The translations under genes were made by a program, and so were the position numbers. From the NCBI GenBank assembly GCA_028285545.1, contig JANQPA010000058.1:124001-188000 (forward strand): a DNA stretch of 64,000 nucleotides, given 5' to 3'. The first letter of the stretch is position 1. Each line of letters opens with the position of its first letter. The notes under the pieces are model-generated. The model saw only the letters and a program-made list of their open reading frames with translations, made no database searches and was not told where the DNA came from. Below are positions 53,562 to 62,631 of the stretch, in pieces. The stretch comes from Saprospiraceae bacterium (GTDB lineage: Bacteria; Bacteroidota; Bacteroidia; Chitinophagales; Saprospiraceae).

Positions 53562-55919
53562 TTAATTGATATATGTTCTTAAAGTAATATTAAATGCCCT
53601 TCCTGGTCGTTGCACGTTAAAATTATCGAAGGCCTGCTGATTAAAAACATTGAGGGATTCCACTGTAATGGAAAACCGATTGTCCTCAAGGGCGTAAGAA
53701 AGGCCTACATTTTGGATAAATTGAGATGGTATGGAATTCTTCAAATCCCGATTACCATCAACCGCCCAGAATAGAAAGAATTCATGTACATAACCAGCCG
53801 ACCACCAAGCTGACAACCGGCTATTAGTTCCCATAAAATTCTCTTTTTGATACCTTATTTCTCCGTTTCCAAATAAATATGGGATATTGGGGAGGCGGGC
53901 ATCAAAATAGCGGTCATCTACTGATCCTGTAATGTTCCTGGGGGAACGATTACGGATATCCTGGAAAGTAGCGTTGACCTTAAGTTGAAGAAAAGGGAAA
54001 GGTTTATACCGGGTTTCAAAATCAAAGCCTTTTACTCCCGCTTTTAATAAATTTTGATACTGGGCAAAAAACATGGAGGTGCGTAGCCAGATAATGTTTT
54101 CTGTAAGTCGGTAAAAAATATTAAGATCCACATCCAATTTCTCAGAGTGAAATTGTCCTCCCAGATTTGCATTGTGACTTTGCTCCGGTTCCAAAAATGG
54201 ATTTGGACGAATGAGTGTAAAATCTCCAAATAATTCAAATTCGTCAGGCAAACGAGTAGCATATTCATATGATGCTTTAGCCAGAAATTGATCGCTTACA
54301 TGGTATCGAAAAGACTGGGAGTAACCGAAATTGGAAACGGATTGCTGGTTCGGCTGGAATTCAAGGAATTGAATAGCATATCCATCCGCAGTATAAGCAA
54401 AATGTTTTATTGCTGTATAGCTTTCTAAAGCCTCGCTAAAGGTGTGTTTATAAGCCAGGCCGGTTGCATTTTTCACCAACACAGTAGGATAAGTATAATA
54501 ATCTTGTCCATAAAATTCAGCCGCAATTGGATCTTCCCCAGTACGTCTAAACCAGGATGAGAATATATTAAGAGTGATTTGGCCTTTGTTCCAGGGATTG
54601 TAATTGACATTGAAGCGGCTTACAGCATTTCGTGAATTGAGTTTCAATAAATTTCTGGAAGCAGATATTTCTCCTCCATCCGTCCTTCTCCTGTTCACCT
54701 TGCCATCCCAGGTATATGCATTAAGTGTAGTATCGACAAAATGCCCTGTGGTATGGTTAATACCACCGTACCACTTTAGATCAATGCGGGGTAAAATGTT
54801 TTGCTTTTGATAATCAACAGAAGCCCCTATTGTAGACTCTTCATAAGTTACTTCACCATAGGGTTGCGCCATTATGGCATTGTGCTGTAATTCATCGTTC
54901 AATCCGGAATACCTTGCACTTATTGTAAGCTGATCTGCATATGTTTTATCGAACACACCTGCATACAGGTTTAAAAGATAGTTGGAAAAACGGTCATGAA
55001 AACGTCTCACAGTAGCCGGTTCAGGATTACCAAATTCATTGGGTATTTCTATATCAACCTTGAAATTGTTATCTGAATAATTGTAAAATGAATTGATTCC
55101 CGCCAGGAAATTATTTTGGTGATTAACTACTTGACCATTTAGGTTGGTTTTATGACTGTTGAAAGAGCCAAAAGAATAAGAAGCATCCAGATAGTTACTA
55201 TACTCTTTTCTGGGAACTATATTAATAGCTCCCCCTAGTGCATCTGCTCCAAGATGGACAGGCACTACTCCCTTGTATACTTCAATTTGTTTCATCAAAT
55301 TAACAGGAAGTACATTTAGGCTTAATCCCGAACCAAAGTAAGTTAATGGAACACCATCCAAAAAAAACTTTACTTGTTTACCTGACATCCCATTAATATA
55401 GATCTCTGCATTGCTTCCAAAACCACCTGACTGACGAACATTTACCCCAGAAATCTGCTTGATAATGTCGCTGGTGTTAACGCTTTGTGCGTATAATCCT
55501 TTTACCTCTAATACTTCAACAGTAGCCACACTCTCTTTTAAAGCCCGAGCTTCCGATTTTCCAGTAACCGCTACTTCGTCCAAATTAATTGCTTCCTCCT
55601 TAAGCATTAAGTTGACGGATAGTTTTTGTCCTTCATTTAGATGAACAGTCTTTTGTACAGACTGAAAGCCTAAAAATGAAGCTGTGATCGAATAATTTCC
55701 TGGGCTTAGATTTTGAAAAAAGAACTGACCTTTTTCATCAGTAATGGTAGTTTTATCAGTACTGAGTTTAACATGAGCACCAGGAATTTCTTTACCAGCC
55801 TCTCCTACAACATATCCACTTATGGTTCCATTAATTGCATCATTCTGAGCAATGGAAAGACCATAAAAAAGAATAAATAAACAGGTAAAAATGTGTTTGA
55901 TTTGATTTAGGAGTCCCAT
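53562..55919 (-). CDS. TonB-dependent outer-membrane receptor
   Basis: 785 residues. Signal peptide (to about 25), a carboxypeptidase-regulatory-like beta-sandwich (about 30-110: GTISGYVVGEAGKEIPGAHV, NYSITASFLGFQSVQKTVHL), a TonB-box-like region near VAVTGKSEARALKESVA, plug domain (about 130-240: GVNVRQSGGFGSNAEIYING, FLDGVPLTYFGSG, ADALGGAINIVPRKEYS) and a 22-strand-type barrel to the end (NITLRTYIN). The length is smaller than SusC-like receptors (about 1000 residues), and no SusD gene follows, so a metallophore, heme or cofactor is likelier than a glycan. It is the first gene of the operon with DUF4374 and the ABC transporter; the promoter region carries GCAAC-type palindromes. Confidence 0.93.
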   Translation of the reverse strand: MGLLNQIKHIFTCLFILFYGLSIAQNDAINGTISGYVVGEAGKEIPGAHVKLSTDKTTITDEKGQFFFQNLSPGNYSITASFLGFQSVQKTVHLNEGQKLSVNLMLKEEAINLDEVAVTGKSEARALKESVATVEVLEVKGLYAQSVNTSDIIKQISGVNVRQSGGFGSNAEIYINGMSGKQVKFFLDGVPLTYFGSGLSLNVLPVNLMKQIEVYKGVVPVHLGADALGGAINIVPRKEYSNYLDASYSFGSFNSHKTNLNGQVVNHQNNFLAGINSFYNYSDNNFKVDIEIPNEFGNPEPATVRRFHDRFSNYLLNLYAGVFDKTYADQLTISARYSGLNDELQHNAIMAQPYGEVTYEESTIGASVDYQKQNILPRIDLKWYGGINHTTGHFVDTTLNAYTWDGKVNRRRTDGGEISASRNLLKLNSRNAVSRFNVNYNPWNKGQITLNIFSSWFRRTGEDPIAAEFYGQDYYTYPTVLVKNATGLAYKHTFSEALESYTAIKHFAYTADGYAIQFLEFQPNQQSVSNFGYSQSFRYHVSDQFLAKASYEYATRLPDEFELFGDFTLIRPNPFLEPEQSHNANLGGQFHSEKLDVDLNIFYRLTENIIWLRTSMFFAQYQNLLKAGVKGFDFETRYKPFPFLQLKVNATFQDIRNRSPRNITGSVDDRYFDARLPNIPYLFGNGEIRYQKENFMGTNSRLSAWWSAGYVHEFFLFWAVDGNRDLKNSIPSQFIQNVGLSYALEDNRFSITVESLNVFNQQAFDNFNVQRPGRAFNITLRTYIN

Positions 55920-56120
55920 AAAATTACCTCCATGGGCATTTTACTTGTGATGTCTAGTCGAGTTAATTTTCGGTATTGCTCTTTGATTTCTTCAGGTTTA
56001 ATTTTTTGGTTAAAATTTGAATTCCCTAATTAACCGGTATGATTTATCAATACTACATTTCTTTATCATTACTCCTCCTAATTTAATGCAACAACGTTTC
56101 AAAAGTAATCATTTTAATCT

Positions 56121-56143
56121 TTAATGCAAATGAGTTGCATTAA
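56121..56143. promoter_or_regulatory. Palindrome TTAATGCAA-N5-TTGCATTAA
   Basis: Perfect 9-bp arms around ATGAG in the divergent spacer between the TonB receptor (starts 55919) and the DUF5916 gene (starts 56318). The half-site ATGCAAC also occurs at 56086-56092. Size and symmetry suit a dimeric metalloregulator such as a Fur/Zur-type protein, but the regulator is not identified. Confidence 0.55.
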
Positions 56144-56212
56144 TTTGTGAAAAAGATAGTAGAAACACAAAAAGGCCATATTTTCAAGAGAGACGCTCTG
56201 AATTAAACAAAA

Positions 56213-56230
56213 ATGCAACTCTGTTGCAAT
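56213..56230. promoter_or_regulatory. Palindrome TGCAAC-TCT-GTTGCA
   Basis: Perfect 6-bp arms (56214-56219 / 56223-56228) with a 3-bp centre, same half-site as the palindrome at 56121, about 90 bp upstream of the DUF5916 start. Further half-sites (ACTGCAT, TTTTGCAAT) follow to 56270. Confidence 0.5.
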
Positions 56231-56317
56231 AAAATTGTAATTTTACTGCATAAACCATGTTTTGCAATAGCAAAGAAGAGCAGTCAGACAACTGCTCTTC
56301 AAACTATATGAATCGTT

Positions 56318-58522
56318 ATGAGAGTATTATCCGGCTTAATTTGTTTCTTATTTTTCAACTCCTTCCTTATTGCACAAGAAAATGGAAATTTTCCTCCTCC
56401 AGAGGAAGCTCCTATCATCAGAGCACAAAAAATAGAAGGTCCCATTAAAATAGATGGCAGGCTGTCTGAACCTGAATGGCAAAACGCTCCTATTATCTCC
56501 AATTTCTTTCGAATGGAACCTCGCCAAGGTGGGGATTATAAAAATCGAACGGAAGTTAAATTGCTATATGATGAAAAAAACTTATACATAGGTGCATATT
56601 GCCAAGATTCCTTAGGTCAAAAAGGTATTCGTGTACAAGATTTACGGAGAGACTTTAATACCTTCGAAAATGACCTTTTTTATGTTCAACTTGATCCTCA
56701 AAACCTGAAACAGTATTGTGTTTCATTTCAAACAACCCCGTACGGAAATCAGGGAGACCTGCAGGCTTTTAATGATAACAATAGAGATAGTGATTGGAAT
56801 GCGCTCTGGAAAGTGCGCACTCAAAGAACCGAGACGGGCTACTACGCAGAATTTGCTATCCCCTTCAAATCTCTACGTTATGAAAGACCCATGGAAGGAG
56901 ATTCAGCAACCTGGGGAATTGTTCTAAGTCGTCTGGCCAGAAGGGATTTTGAACTCACGTCATTTCCCGCCATTCCTCAATCTTTCTCGCCCTACCGGAT
57001 GACCTACGCTGCCCAATTAAAAGGTATCGAATTGCCGGAACCAAGCGCTAATGTGAGGATAGAGCCTTATTCTTTATATCAATATGAAAATGTTTCTGAA
57101 GGAAATGGAGGAACCAGTAACGGAGATATAAAAATAGGGGGGGATATTAAGTGGGCAATCAATTCCAGGTCTGTATTAGATTTTACCTTTAATACGGATT
57201 TTGCACAAGCGGATGTAGATAGAGCCGTCAATAACCTGGAACGCTTTAATATCTTTTTCCCGGAAAGAAGACAATTTTTCCTGGAAAATTCTGGTATCTG
57301 GGCAGGAGCAAATAACTCAGCAATCGTTCCCTTTTTTAGCCGTACCATCGGTTTGCAGGGTAATTTTAATGCAAAACCAGCTAGGCTTAATGCGGGCACT
57401 CGTTATACTATGCGCGATGAGAAGCGATCTATCGCAGGACTTTACATCCACCAGGCCGAAACCGCTAATTCTGCAGCAGCCAGCTTTGGGGTTGCGAGAT
57501 ATTTACAGAATTACGGTAAAGAAAATAATGTAGGCCTTATGCTGACTCATCGACTAGATGAAGCATCTGCTGAATTGGGAACTTCTCAAAGTCATAACAC
57601 CACCCTGACTTTGGATGGCTTAATCAGACCTAAAGATGAATGGACCCTATCCTATATGCTATCTGGAACACGAGATAATTCGAATGATACTATGGGTTTA
57701 GCCGGCCGGTTTCGTGCTGAATACTCGGCAAATGACCTTTACTTTTTTTGGACCACTAACTTCGTCTCTGAAAATTACAACCCAGATATGGGCTTTGTAT
57801 TTCAAAAAAACGTTATTTGGCATAATCCAGGTGGTTTTTACATTTGGCGGCCCAAAAACATACCTTGGATAAGGCGAGCTGATCCTGGGGTATATTTTAA
57901 TTATTATCATGATGCTAGAAATCCAGGAAGGTTTCAGCAAGCCAGGATTTACTTTTTTCCTATTTACGTCTACTTTAGCGATAACAGCTTTTTTGAATAT
58001 GCTATTCTACCTACCTGGCAAAATATCAACTTTGATTTTTCTCCCCTTGGATTGTCTATCCAGCAGGATGATTATTACTACCTAAGACAATATGTTCGTT
58101 TTAGAACAGACGGCTCCAAAGCCATTTCACTCAACGGTCGATTCGATTGGGGTGGTTTTTATGATGGAAAAAGAACAAGAGTCACTGCCAGTACACGCTT
58201 TGCACCTTTACCACATATAGCTTTTACTGCCGAATATGAGTATAACAACCTTCGGAATATTGGAATTGAGAATCAAGACTTAGAGACTCACCTTGTAACT
58301 GGAGGAATACGCCTTGCCGCTAATCCACGCCTACAGCTATCTGCTTTTTACCAGTATAATTCTTTTGATGAACAAGGACGTTGGAACATTCGGGCCAGTT
58401 GGGAATACCGACCATTATCCTTTATCTATCTGGTCTTTAATGATACTCAGGTCAATAGTTTAGATCGAAATTTTAGCGAGCAACAAGTGATTAGTAAGGT
58501 CACATTTATCAGACAATTTTAA
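56318..58522 (+). CDS. CBM9-like / DUF5916 outer-membrane beta-barrel protein
   Basis: 734 residues with a signal peptide (to about residue 20, FLIAQ). Residues about 35-220 are a CBM9-type domain (KIDGRLSEPEWQNAPIISNF, LLYDEKNLYIGAYCQDS, YAEFAIPFKSLRY), the carbohydrate-binding family 9 fold. From about 250 a DUF5916 part with strands FTFNTDFAQADVDRAVNNLE, RFNIFFPERRQFFLENSG and long C-terminal alternation ending QQVISKVTFIRQF fits a beta-barrel. Function unknown; often found with peptidases. It is divergent from the TonB operon and could share its operators. A strong hairpin follows (58583-58632). Confidence 0.85.
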   Translation: MRVLSGLICFLFFNSFLIAQENGNFPPPEEAPIIRAQKIEGPIKIDGRLSEPEWQNAPIISNFFRMEPRQGGDYKNRTEVKLLYDEKNLYIGAYCQDSLGQKGIRVQDLRRDFNTFENDLFYVQLDPQNLKQYCVSFQTTPYGNQGDLQAFNDNNRDSDWNALWKVRTQRTETGYYAEFAIPFKSLRYERPMEGDSATWGIVLSRLARRDFELTSFPAIPQSFSPYRMTYAAQLKGIELPEPSANVRIEPYSLYQYENVSEGNGGTSNGDIKIGGDIKWAINSRSVLDFTFNTDFAQADVDRAVNNLERFNIFFPERRQFFLENSGIWAGANNSAIVPFFSRTIGLQGNFNAKPARLNAGTRYTMRDEKRSIAGLYIHQAETANSAAASFGVARYLQNYGKENNVGLMLTHRLDEASAELGTSQSHNTTLTLDGLIRPKDEWTLSYMLSGTRDNSNDTMGLAGRFRAEYSANDLYFFWTTNFVSENYNPDMGFVFQKNVIWHNPGGFYIWRPKNIPWIRRADPGVYFNYYHDARNPGRFQQARIYFFPIYVYFSDNSFFEYAILPTWQNINFDFSPLGLSIQQDDYYYLRQYVRFRTDGSKAISLNGRFDWGGFYDGKRTRVTASTRFAPLPHIAFTAEYEYNNLRNIGIENQDLETHLVTGGIRLAANPRLQLSAFYQYNSFDEQGRWNIRASWEYRPLSFIYLVFNDTQVNSLDRNFSEQQVISKVTFIRQF

Positions 58523-58582
58523 ATATTCAGAAACCTCAACAATAAGTTGGGCTTAGAATTTTAAGGATTTGATTAGTTTTAG

Positions 58583-58632
58583 TTAAGTTAATAATTGAGG
58601 GCGGTGACTGCCGCCCTCAATTATTAACTTAA
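58583..58632 (+). terminator. 22-bp perfect hairpin after DUF5916 gene
   Basis: Arms 58583-58604 and 58611-58632 (core TTGAGGGCGG, 6-nt loop TGACTG) pair perfectly. The core is shared with the 12753-12798 hairpin. Terminator between the DUF5916 and DUF6090 genes. Confidence 0.75.
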
Positions 58633-58675
58633 ATTTGCCCATACCCTTAAGAAAAGGTGATTAAAATAAATTCGA

Positions 58676-59410
58676 ATGCTAAAATTCTTTAAAAGAATTA
58701 GAAAGAATTTGCTGAAGCAAGGAAACTTAAAAAGTTATCTTTTTTATTCCATTGGAGAAATATTACTTGTAATGATTGGTATTTTACTAGCCTTACAAGT
58801 CAATAACTGGAACGAAAAAAGGCAAGAGAAAAAACTAGAAGTCAAATTATTACAAGGCTTAATGTCTGATTTGAATGGCTCCATTAATGATATGTCCCGG
58901 ACATTAAGAACAGATTCCATTATGATCACCAGTGGCGAACAATTAATTCAAATCCTTGAGGACGATACTTCCACTTACCGCGAGTCTATGGATCAACTAT
59001 TTGGATGGGTGGAAGTCTGGAGTCCCTTTGAACCCAGAATGATGACCTATGAAAACTTAAGTTCCATTGGTTATTCCATCATCTCTAATGAGACTTTACA
59101 GTCAAATATTATTTATTTGTTTGATAATGTATATGCCACTCAAAGAACCGGTGCTGCTACTTTAATTAGCGCCTATCCTAAGCAGCTGGATATGATTTTT
59201 AAGCACTTAAGAACCGGTAAAGATATTGTCCATAAGAAACCCAATGATTTTGAAAAAATAAAAAAAGACGAGGAATACCTCAATTACCTCAGCTATATGG
59301 TAGAAGCACGAAAAACCTTTGTGACATATTCCAAAAATACTTTAGAGCAAATGATTAAGGTGAAGAACCAAATTGATCTGGAGTTAGCCTCCAGGTCAAA
59401 GAAAAAGTAA
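58676..59410 (+). CDS. DUF6090 membrane protein, paralogue 1
   Basis: 244 residues. A basic cytoplasmic N-terminus (LKFFKRIRKNLLKQGNLKS), one transmembrane helix (SIGEILLVMIGILLALQVNN), then WNEKRQEKKLEV and a mostly helical soluble domain, presumably periplasmic (SSIGYSIISNETLQSNIIYL). The GEILLVMIGILLALQVNNWNE segment is the DUF6090 hallmark and is shared nearly letter for letter with the next gene. Function unknown. It follows a strong terminator, so it probably has its own promoter; TAAATTTG at 58630 fits the -7 element but lies inside the hairpin. Confidence 0.85.
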   Translation: MLKFFKRIRKNLLKQGNLKSYLFYSIGEILLVMIGILLALQVNNWNEKRQEKKLEVKLLQGLMSDLNGSINDMSRTLRTDSIMITSGEQLIQILEDDTSTYRESMDQLFGWVEVWSPFEPRMMTYENLSSIGYSIISNETLQSNIIYLFDNVYATQRTGAATLISAYPKQLDMIFKHLRTGKDIVHKKPNDFEKIKKDEEYLNYLSYMVEARKTFVTYSKNTLEQMIKVKNQIDLELASRSKKK

Positions 59411-59676
59411 TATTAAACGACATCTATTCTTATAGACACTCTCTAATAGTCAAGATTTTCTCGGACAATAACCGCATTTTCTGAAGGCTTTTGAAGTTTC
59501 AACAAATGGCTTTTAGTAGCATAAATAGTCCTTAGTTTTTTAGAACAAGTATTTGGCACTTCCCATCCTGCGTTTACTTTGAATCTTCATGGAATTGATT
59601 AGTTTTAAAAATTGTGGTTATTTGGCTCCTTCCTTTAGGATGTCCCTAATGGGAGTACAACATAAAATGAAAATCA

Positions 59677-60474
59677 ATGCTAAAATTCTTTCGTCGAATC
59701 CGCCAAAACCTCCTTTCTGAAAGTAAGTTTTCTAAATACCTGGTTTATGCGGTTGGGGAAATCCTCCTTGTAATGATAGGAATTTTGCTGGCTTTACAAG
59801 TCAACAATTGGAATGAACAGAATAAAAGCAAGAAAGAGGAAATTGTATATCTGCAAAATTTTTTAAATGACCTTACGATTGATGTAAAAAGGTTCGACTT
59901 GTCAATAGCAATTATGCAAAAGGCTAAAAACTCTATAACTTTTTTATTGGATTATATGGAGCAAGATCTGCCTTGGAATGATTCTTTGAAATACCATTTC
60001 GGGAATACAACGGGTAATTGGACTGGTGAAATAAGTCTTAACACCTATGAAACTGTAAAATCAAAAGAATGGGGCATTATCAGTAATCCACAACTCAGGA
60101 AAGATCTTTCTGACTATTATAACTGGATGATAAACACGGTTAATATTACTCGAATGCATTATACGGACGCCTTACTAAATATGTCAGAAAATGTGTTGCC
60201 AACAAGGTTTAATGCATTTTGGGATTCTAATTATGAAGAGTGGAAAAAAATAAATACATATGAAGGTAATACCTTCGATCCGCTAAAGCTAGTTGTCTAT
60301 GCAATACCAAATAATTTTGAAGACCTCAAAAAAGATGCAGAATACCTCTATTCTTTAAGAAGCCTTCGGAACAAGTACAACTTTTACAGGGAATTACAAG
60401 ATGAAAATGCAAAGTTAGTTGCGGAAAAACTGATTAAAGATATCAATATAGAATTGCGAAGGCTTCAAGATTAA
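59677..60474 (+). CDS. DUF6090 membrane protein, paralogue 2
   Basis: 265 residues, same plan as the gene at 58676: LKFFRRIRQNLLSESKFSKY, helix AVGEILLVMIGILLALQVNN, WNEQNKSKKEEIVYLQNFLN and a helical domain with TVKSKEWGIISNPQLRKDLS. The soluble part is clearly diverged from paralogue 1 while head and helix are nearly the same, as expected for a conserved membrane contact and a variable ligand-facing part. A 266-bp spacer separates the two genes and holds no gene, so they need not be one transcript. A third, more remote relative is at 1422. Confidence 0.85.
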   Translation: MLKFFRRIRQNLLSESKFSKYLVYAVGEILLVMIGILLALQVNNWNEQNKSKKEEIVYLQNFLNDLTIDVKRFDLSIAIMQKAKNSITFLLDYMEQDLPWNDSLKYHFGNTTGNWTGEISLNTYETVKSKEWGIISNPQLRKDLSDYYNWMINTVNITRMHYTDALLNMSENVLPTRFNAFWDSNYEEWKKINTYEGNTFDPLKLVVYAIPNNFEDLKKDAEYLYSLRSLRNKYNFYRELQDENAKLVAEKLIKDINIELRRLQD

Positions 60475-60761
60475 TAGAATCAAAAACAAGCCACCAACAA
60501 AGTATATATTATCTTTAAAGAGGCCATTTTTGAAACTGCGAAAAATGGAGTTTCAGAATTGGGTGGTATTTTGAATACTTAATGGATTCAATGGTCTCCT
60601 CGCAAGGAATAGGCAATGAATATAAGGTAAGACCATTTTGGAAGTACTTTATTTTATCCAATCAATTTCTTTTTCAAGCGATTCAATGAGGTTTTCCACC
60701 TTAACAGGGAGTTTCAGCAGTAACGGTTTAAATTGAAAATGATACAACTTTTTTGATTCCG

Positions 60762-61292
60762 TTAAAAAATTCTCTTTAGCGTATTTTCTTTGGTTTTTAT
60801 GTAATGATTAGCTACTCTGCCGATATGAGCCAATAGCAGGGCAATAAATATTTTGGCAAGAATTTGATGCCCGGTCAAAGGTGGTACATTCATTTCTTGC
60901 GGCAAGTTGTTAAAATCTCCTGATTGTAAAGCACTTCCCGCCCCGCTTTGAATTAAAGTCACAATCCCGGAAAAGCAAAGCAAAAGAATCACAAAGTAAA
61001 AAGCATTATGTATCCAAATAATCAATTTATTGTGAAAAACACTACCTGTTTCCAAACCAGGAGGTCTTTCGTGTTTGAAGAAAATGAACACTCTAAAAAG
61101 GGTCAACAATAAAATTACAATTCCGATAGCTGCATGAGCTTTGTATAAGGTGAGTTTTGATTCACCAATTGGCAAATCACTCATATAAAAACCCATCGGG
61201 ATTAATGCTAGTATTCCGGCAAAACTTAGCCAATGAATGATGATGGTAGATTTACTGTACTTTTTGCTTAAAAAAACCTCGGGCAACATCAT
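60762..61292 (-). CDS. Cytochrome b561-type membrane protein
   Basis: 176 residues, four transmembrane helices. STIIIHWLSFAGILALIPMG, LTLYKAHAAIGIVILLLTLF, IWIHNAFYFVILLLCFSGIV and ILAKIFIALLLAHIGRVANH carry histidines (IHW, KAHAAIG, IHN, LLLAHIG) at the positions that bind two b-type hemes in cytochrome b561 proteins. It would move electrons across or within the inner membrane. It starts 11 bp after the ferric-reductase-like gene, so both probably act in one electron chain. Downstream lies a 287-bp spacer with no firm gene. Confidence 0.88.
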   Translation of the reverse strand: MMLPEVFLSKKYSKSTIIIHWLSFAGILALIPMGFYMSDLPIGESKLTLYKAHAAIGIVILLLTLFRVFIFFKHERPPGLETGSVFHNKLIIWIHNAFYFVILLLCFSGIVTLIQSGAGSALQSGDFNNLPQEMNVPPLTGHQILAKIFIALLLAHIGRVANHYIKTKENTLKRIF

Positions 61293-61303
61293 TTGTCTTA
61301 CAT

Positions 61304-62602
61304 TTATCTGAAAGCAAATTCTTCATCATAAATATCATCCCTGCTCACCCCTTTTTGACGAAGACCTTCTATCATGCTTTCTTTCAATGCTTTTGGGCCG
61401 CAGATTAAATAGCCTTTGTTTTTATAATTGTCCGTATCTAATTGGTCTACTGTTAAAAACCCGGACTTATCTGATGACCAGATGGTAAATTGAAAATTCG
61501 GATTGTTCTTTGTCACTTCTTGCAATTCATCAACATAAACGGCTTCCTCTTCATTGTTTACACACCAATAGAGATGTACTTTATTGGGGTGAAGGTCTTT
61601 TGCAAGCGACAGAAATGGAGTGATGCCAATACCGCCTGCAATCCAAATTTGGTCACATTCTTTAATATAGCTGGATGAGAAATGGCCATATGGACCTTCT
61701 AACATTGCTTTGTCACCTACTTTTACTTTACTGCTTAAGCCGTTCGTATAATCTCCCAATCCCTTGATTGTGATCCGTATGTTATCATTATACGGATGAC
61801 TGCTCATTGTAAATGGATGTTGTTCCCTTTTGCTTATGCTTGGAAAGGTGACAAACGCAAATTGTCCTGCCAAATAATCCAAATTCTTCCTTACGGGCTG
61901 CATAATAACTTCCGTGATTTGATGCCCTAAGTCCTTTACTTCCGTTATTTTATACTCTAATTTTTTATTAAAAAAATTGAATAGGAAAGCCCTGTATATC
62001 CAAGCTGCAATTCCAATGAAAGCCATTCCAAAAACATAAATGCGGGTAATTGGCAATTCCAAGATTAAACTTTCTACTGCAAATGCATGAGCGATGGCAA
62101 TCGTATAAAAAAGCCCCATTAACTTGTGGGCATTAATCCATTTGTGATAAGGTATTTTTCTTTTGAATACAGGTAATGCGGCAAGCAATACTCCAAGCAG
62201 TATAAGAAAAAATGCAGCTGCTCCCAGAGGTATTCCTATATGAAAATCTACAGTCTTGGGTACAATAAACACATGGGCGAGCATGAGAATAACCGCAATT
62301 GTTCCAGACCTCCTATGTATAAGGTACATTTTATCCAATCCTCCAAATATCTTTTCTATCCATTTGGCACGGGTTGCCATTAGAAAATTAAATGCAAAAA
62401 CAGTAACCACCCAAGTTGAAAAAACTTCCCCAAGTATGCGATATGGGTTCTTCCATGTAACACTTGTTAAATCACTACCAAAGGTTGTTTGAGTATGAAA
62501 CTCTTTGAAATTGCCCTCATAGAAATAGAGGTCTATCGCCCAGAAAAGAAAATGGATGCCGACGATGATTGGAAAGTATATTTCCTGTTTTAAAATGCGC
62601 AT
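61304..62602 (-). CDS. Ferric-reductase-like transmembrane flavoprotein
   Basis: 432 residues. An N-terminal membrane domain of about six helices (FLFWAIDLYFYEG, AVILMLAHVFIVPKTV, KLMGLFYTIAIAHAFA) with heme-type histidine pairs, then an FAD-binding barrel (HPFTMSSHPYN at about residue 265, the HPFT/S flavin motif) and an NAD-binding domain (WIAGGIGITPFLSL, YLICGPKALKESMIEGLRQ). The layout is that of ferric reductase/NADPH-oxidase-type proteins: NAD(P)H to flavin to heme to an acceptor outside. With the b561 gene (11 bp away) and the lipoprotein (29 bp upstream) it forms a three-gene operon. Acceptor unknown; iron reduction is one possibility. Confidence 0.88.
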   Translation of the reverse strand: MRILKQEIYFPIIVGIHFLFWAIDLYFYEGNFKEFHTQTTFGSDLTSVTWKNPYRILGEVFSTWVVTVFAFNFLMATRAKWIEKIFGGLDKMYLIHRRSGTIAVILMLAHVFIVPKTVDFHIGIPLGAAAFFLILLGVLLAALPVFKRKIPYHKWINAHKLMGLFYTIAIAHAFAVESLILELPITRIYVFGMAFIGIAAWIYRAFLFNFFNKKLEYKITEVKDLGHQITEVIMQPVRKNLDYLAGQFAFVTFPSISKREQHPFTMSSHPYNDNIRITIKGLGDYTNGLSSKVKVGDKAMLEGPYGHFSSSYIKECDQIWIAGGIGITPFLSLAKDLHPNKVHLYWCVNNEEEAVYVDELQEVTKNNPNFQFTIWSSDKSGFLTVDQLDTDNYKNKGYLICGPKALKESMIEGLRQKGVSRDDIYDEEFAFR

Positions 62603-62631
62603 ACTTATAGAGTTGAAAAAGATGAATTAAA

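Noticed and set aside
58630-58637. TAAATTTG as the promoter of the DUF6090 gene
   Set aside because: It fits TAnnTTTG but overlaps the 3' arm of a perfect hairpin; its use as a promoter cannot be supported without a -33 element.
60649-60807. Open frame of 52 codons on the minus strand reading AKENFLTESKKLYHFQFKPL onward, overlapping the end of the cytochrome b561 gene in another frame
   Set aside because: No start codon and it overlaps a well-supported gene; in AT-rich sequence a frame this long can occur by chance. It could be a relic, but nothing supports it as a gene.
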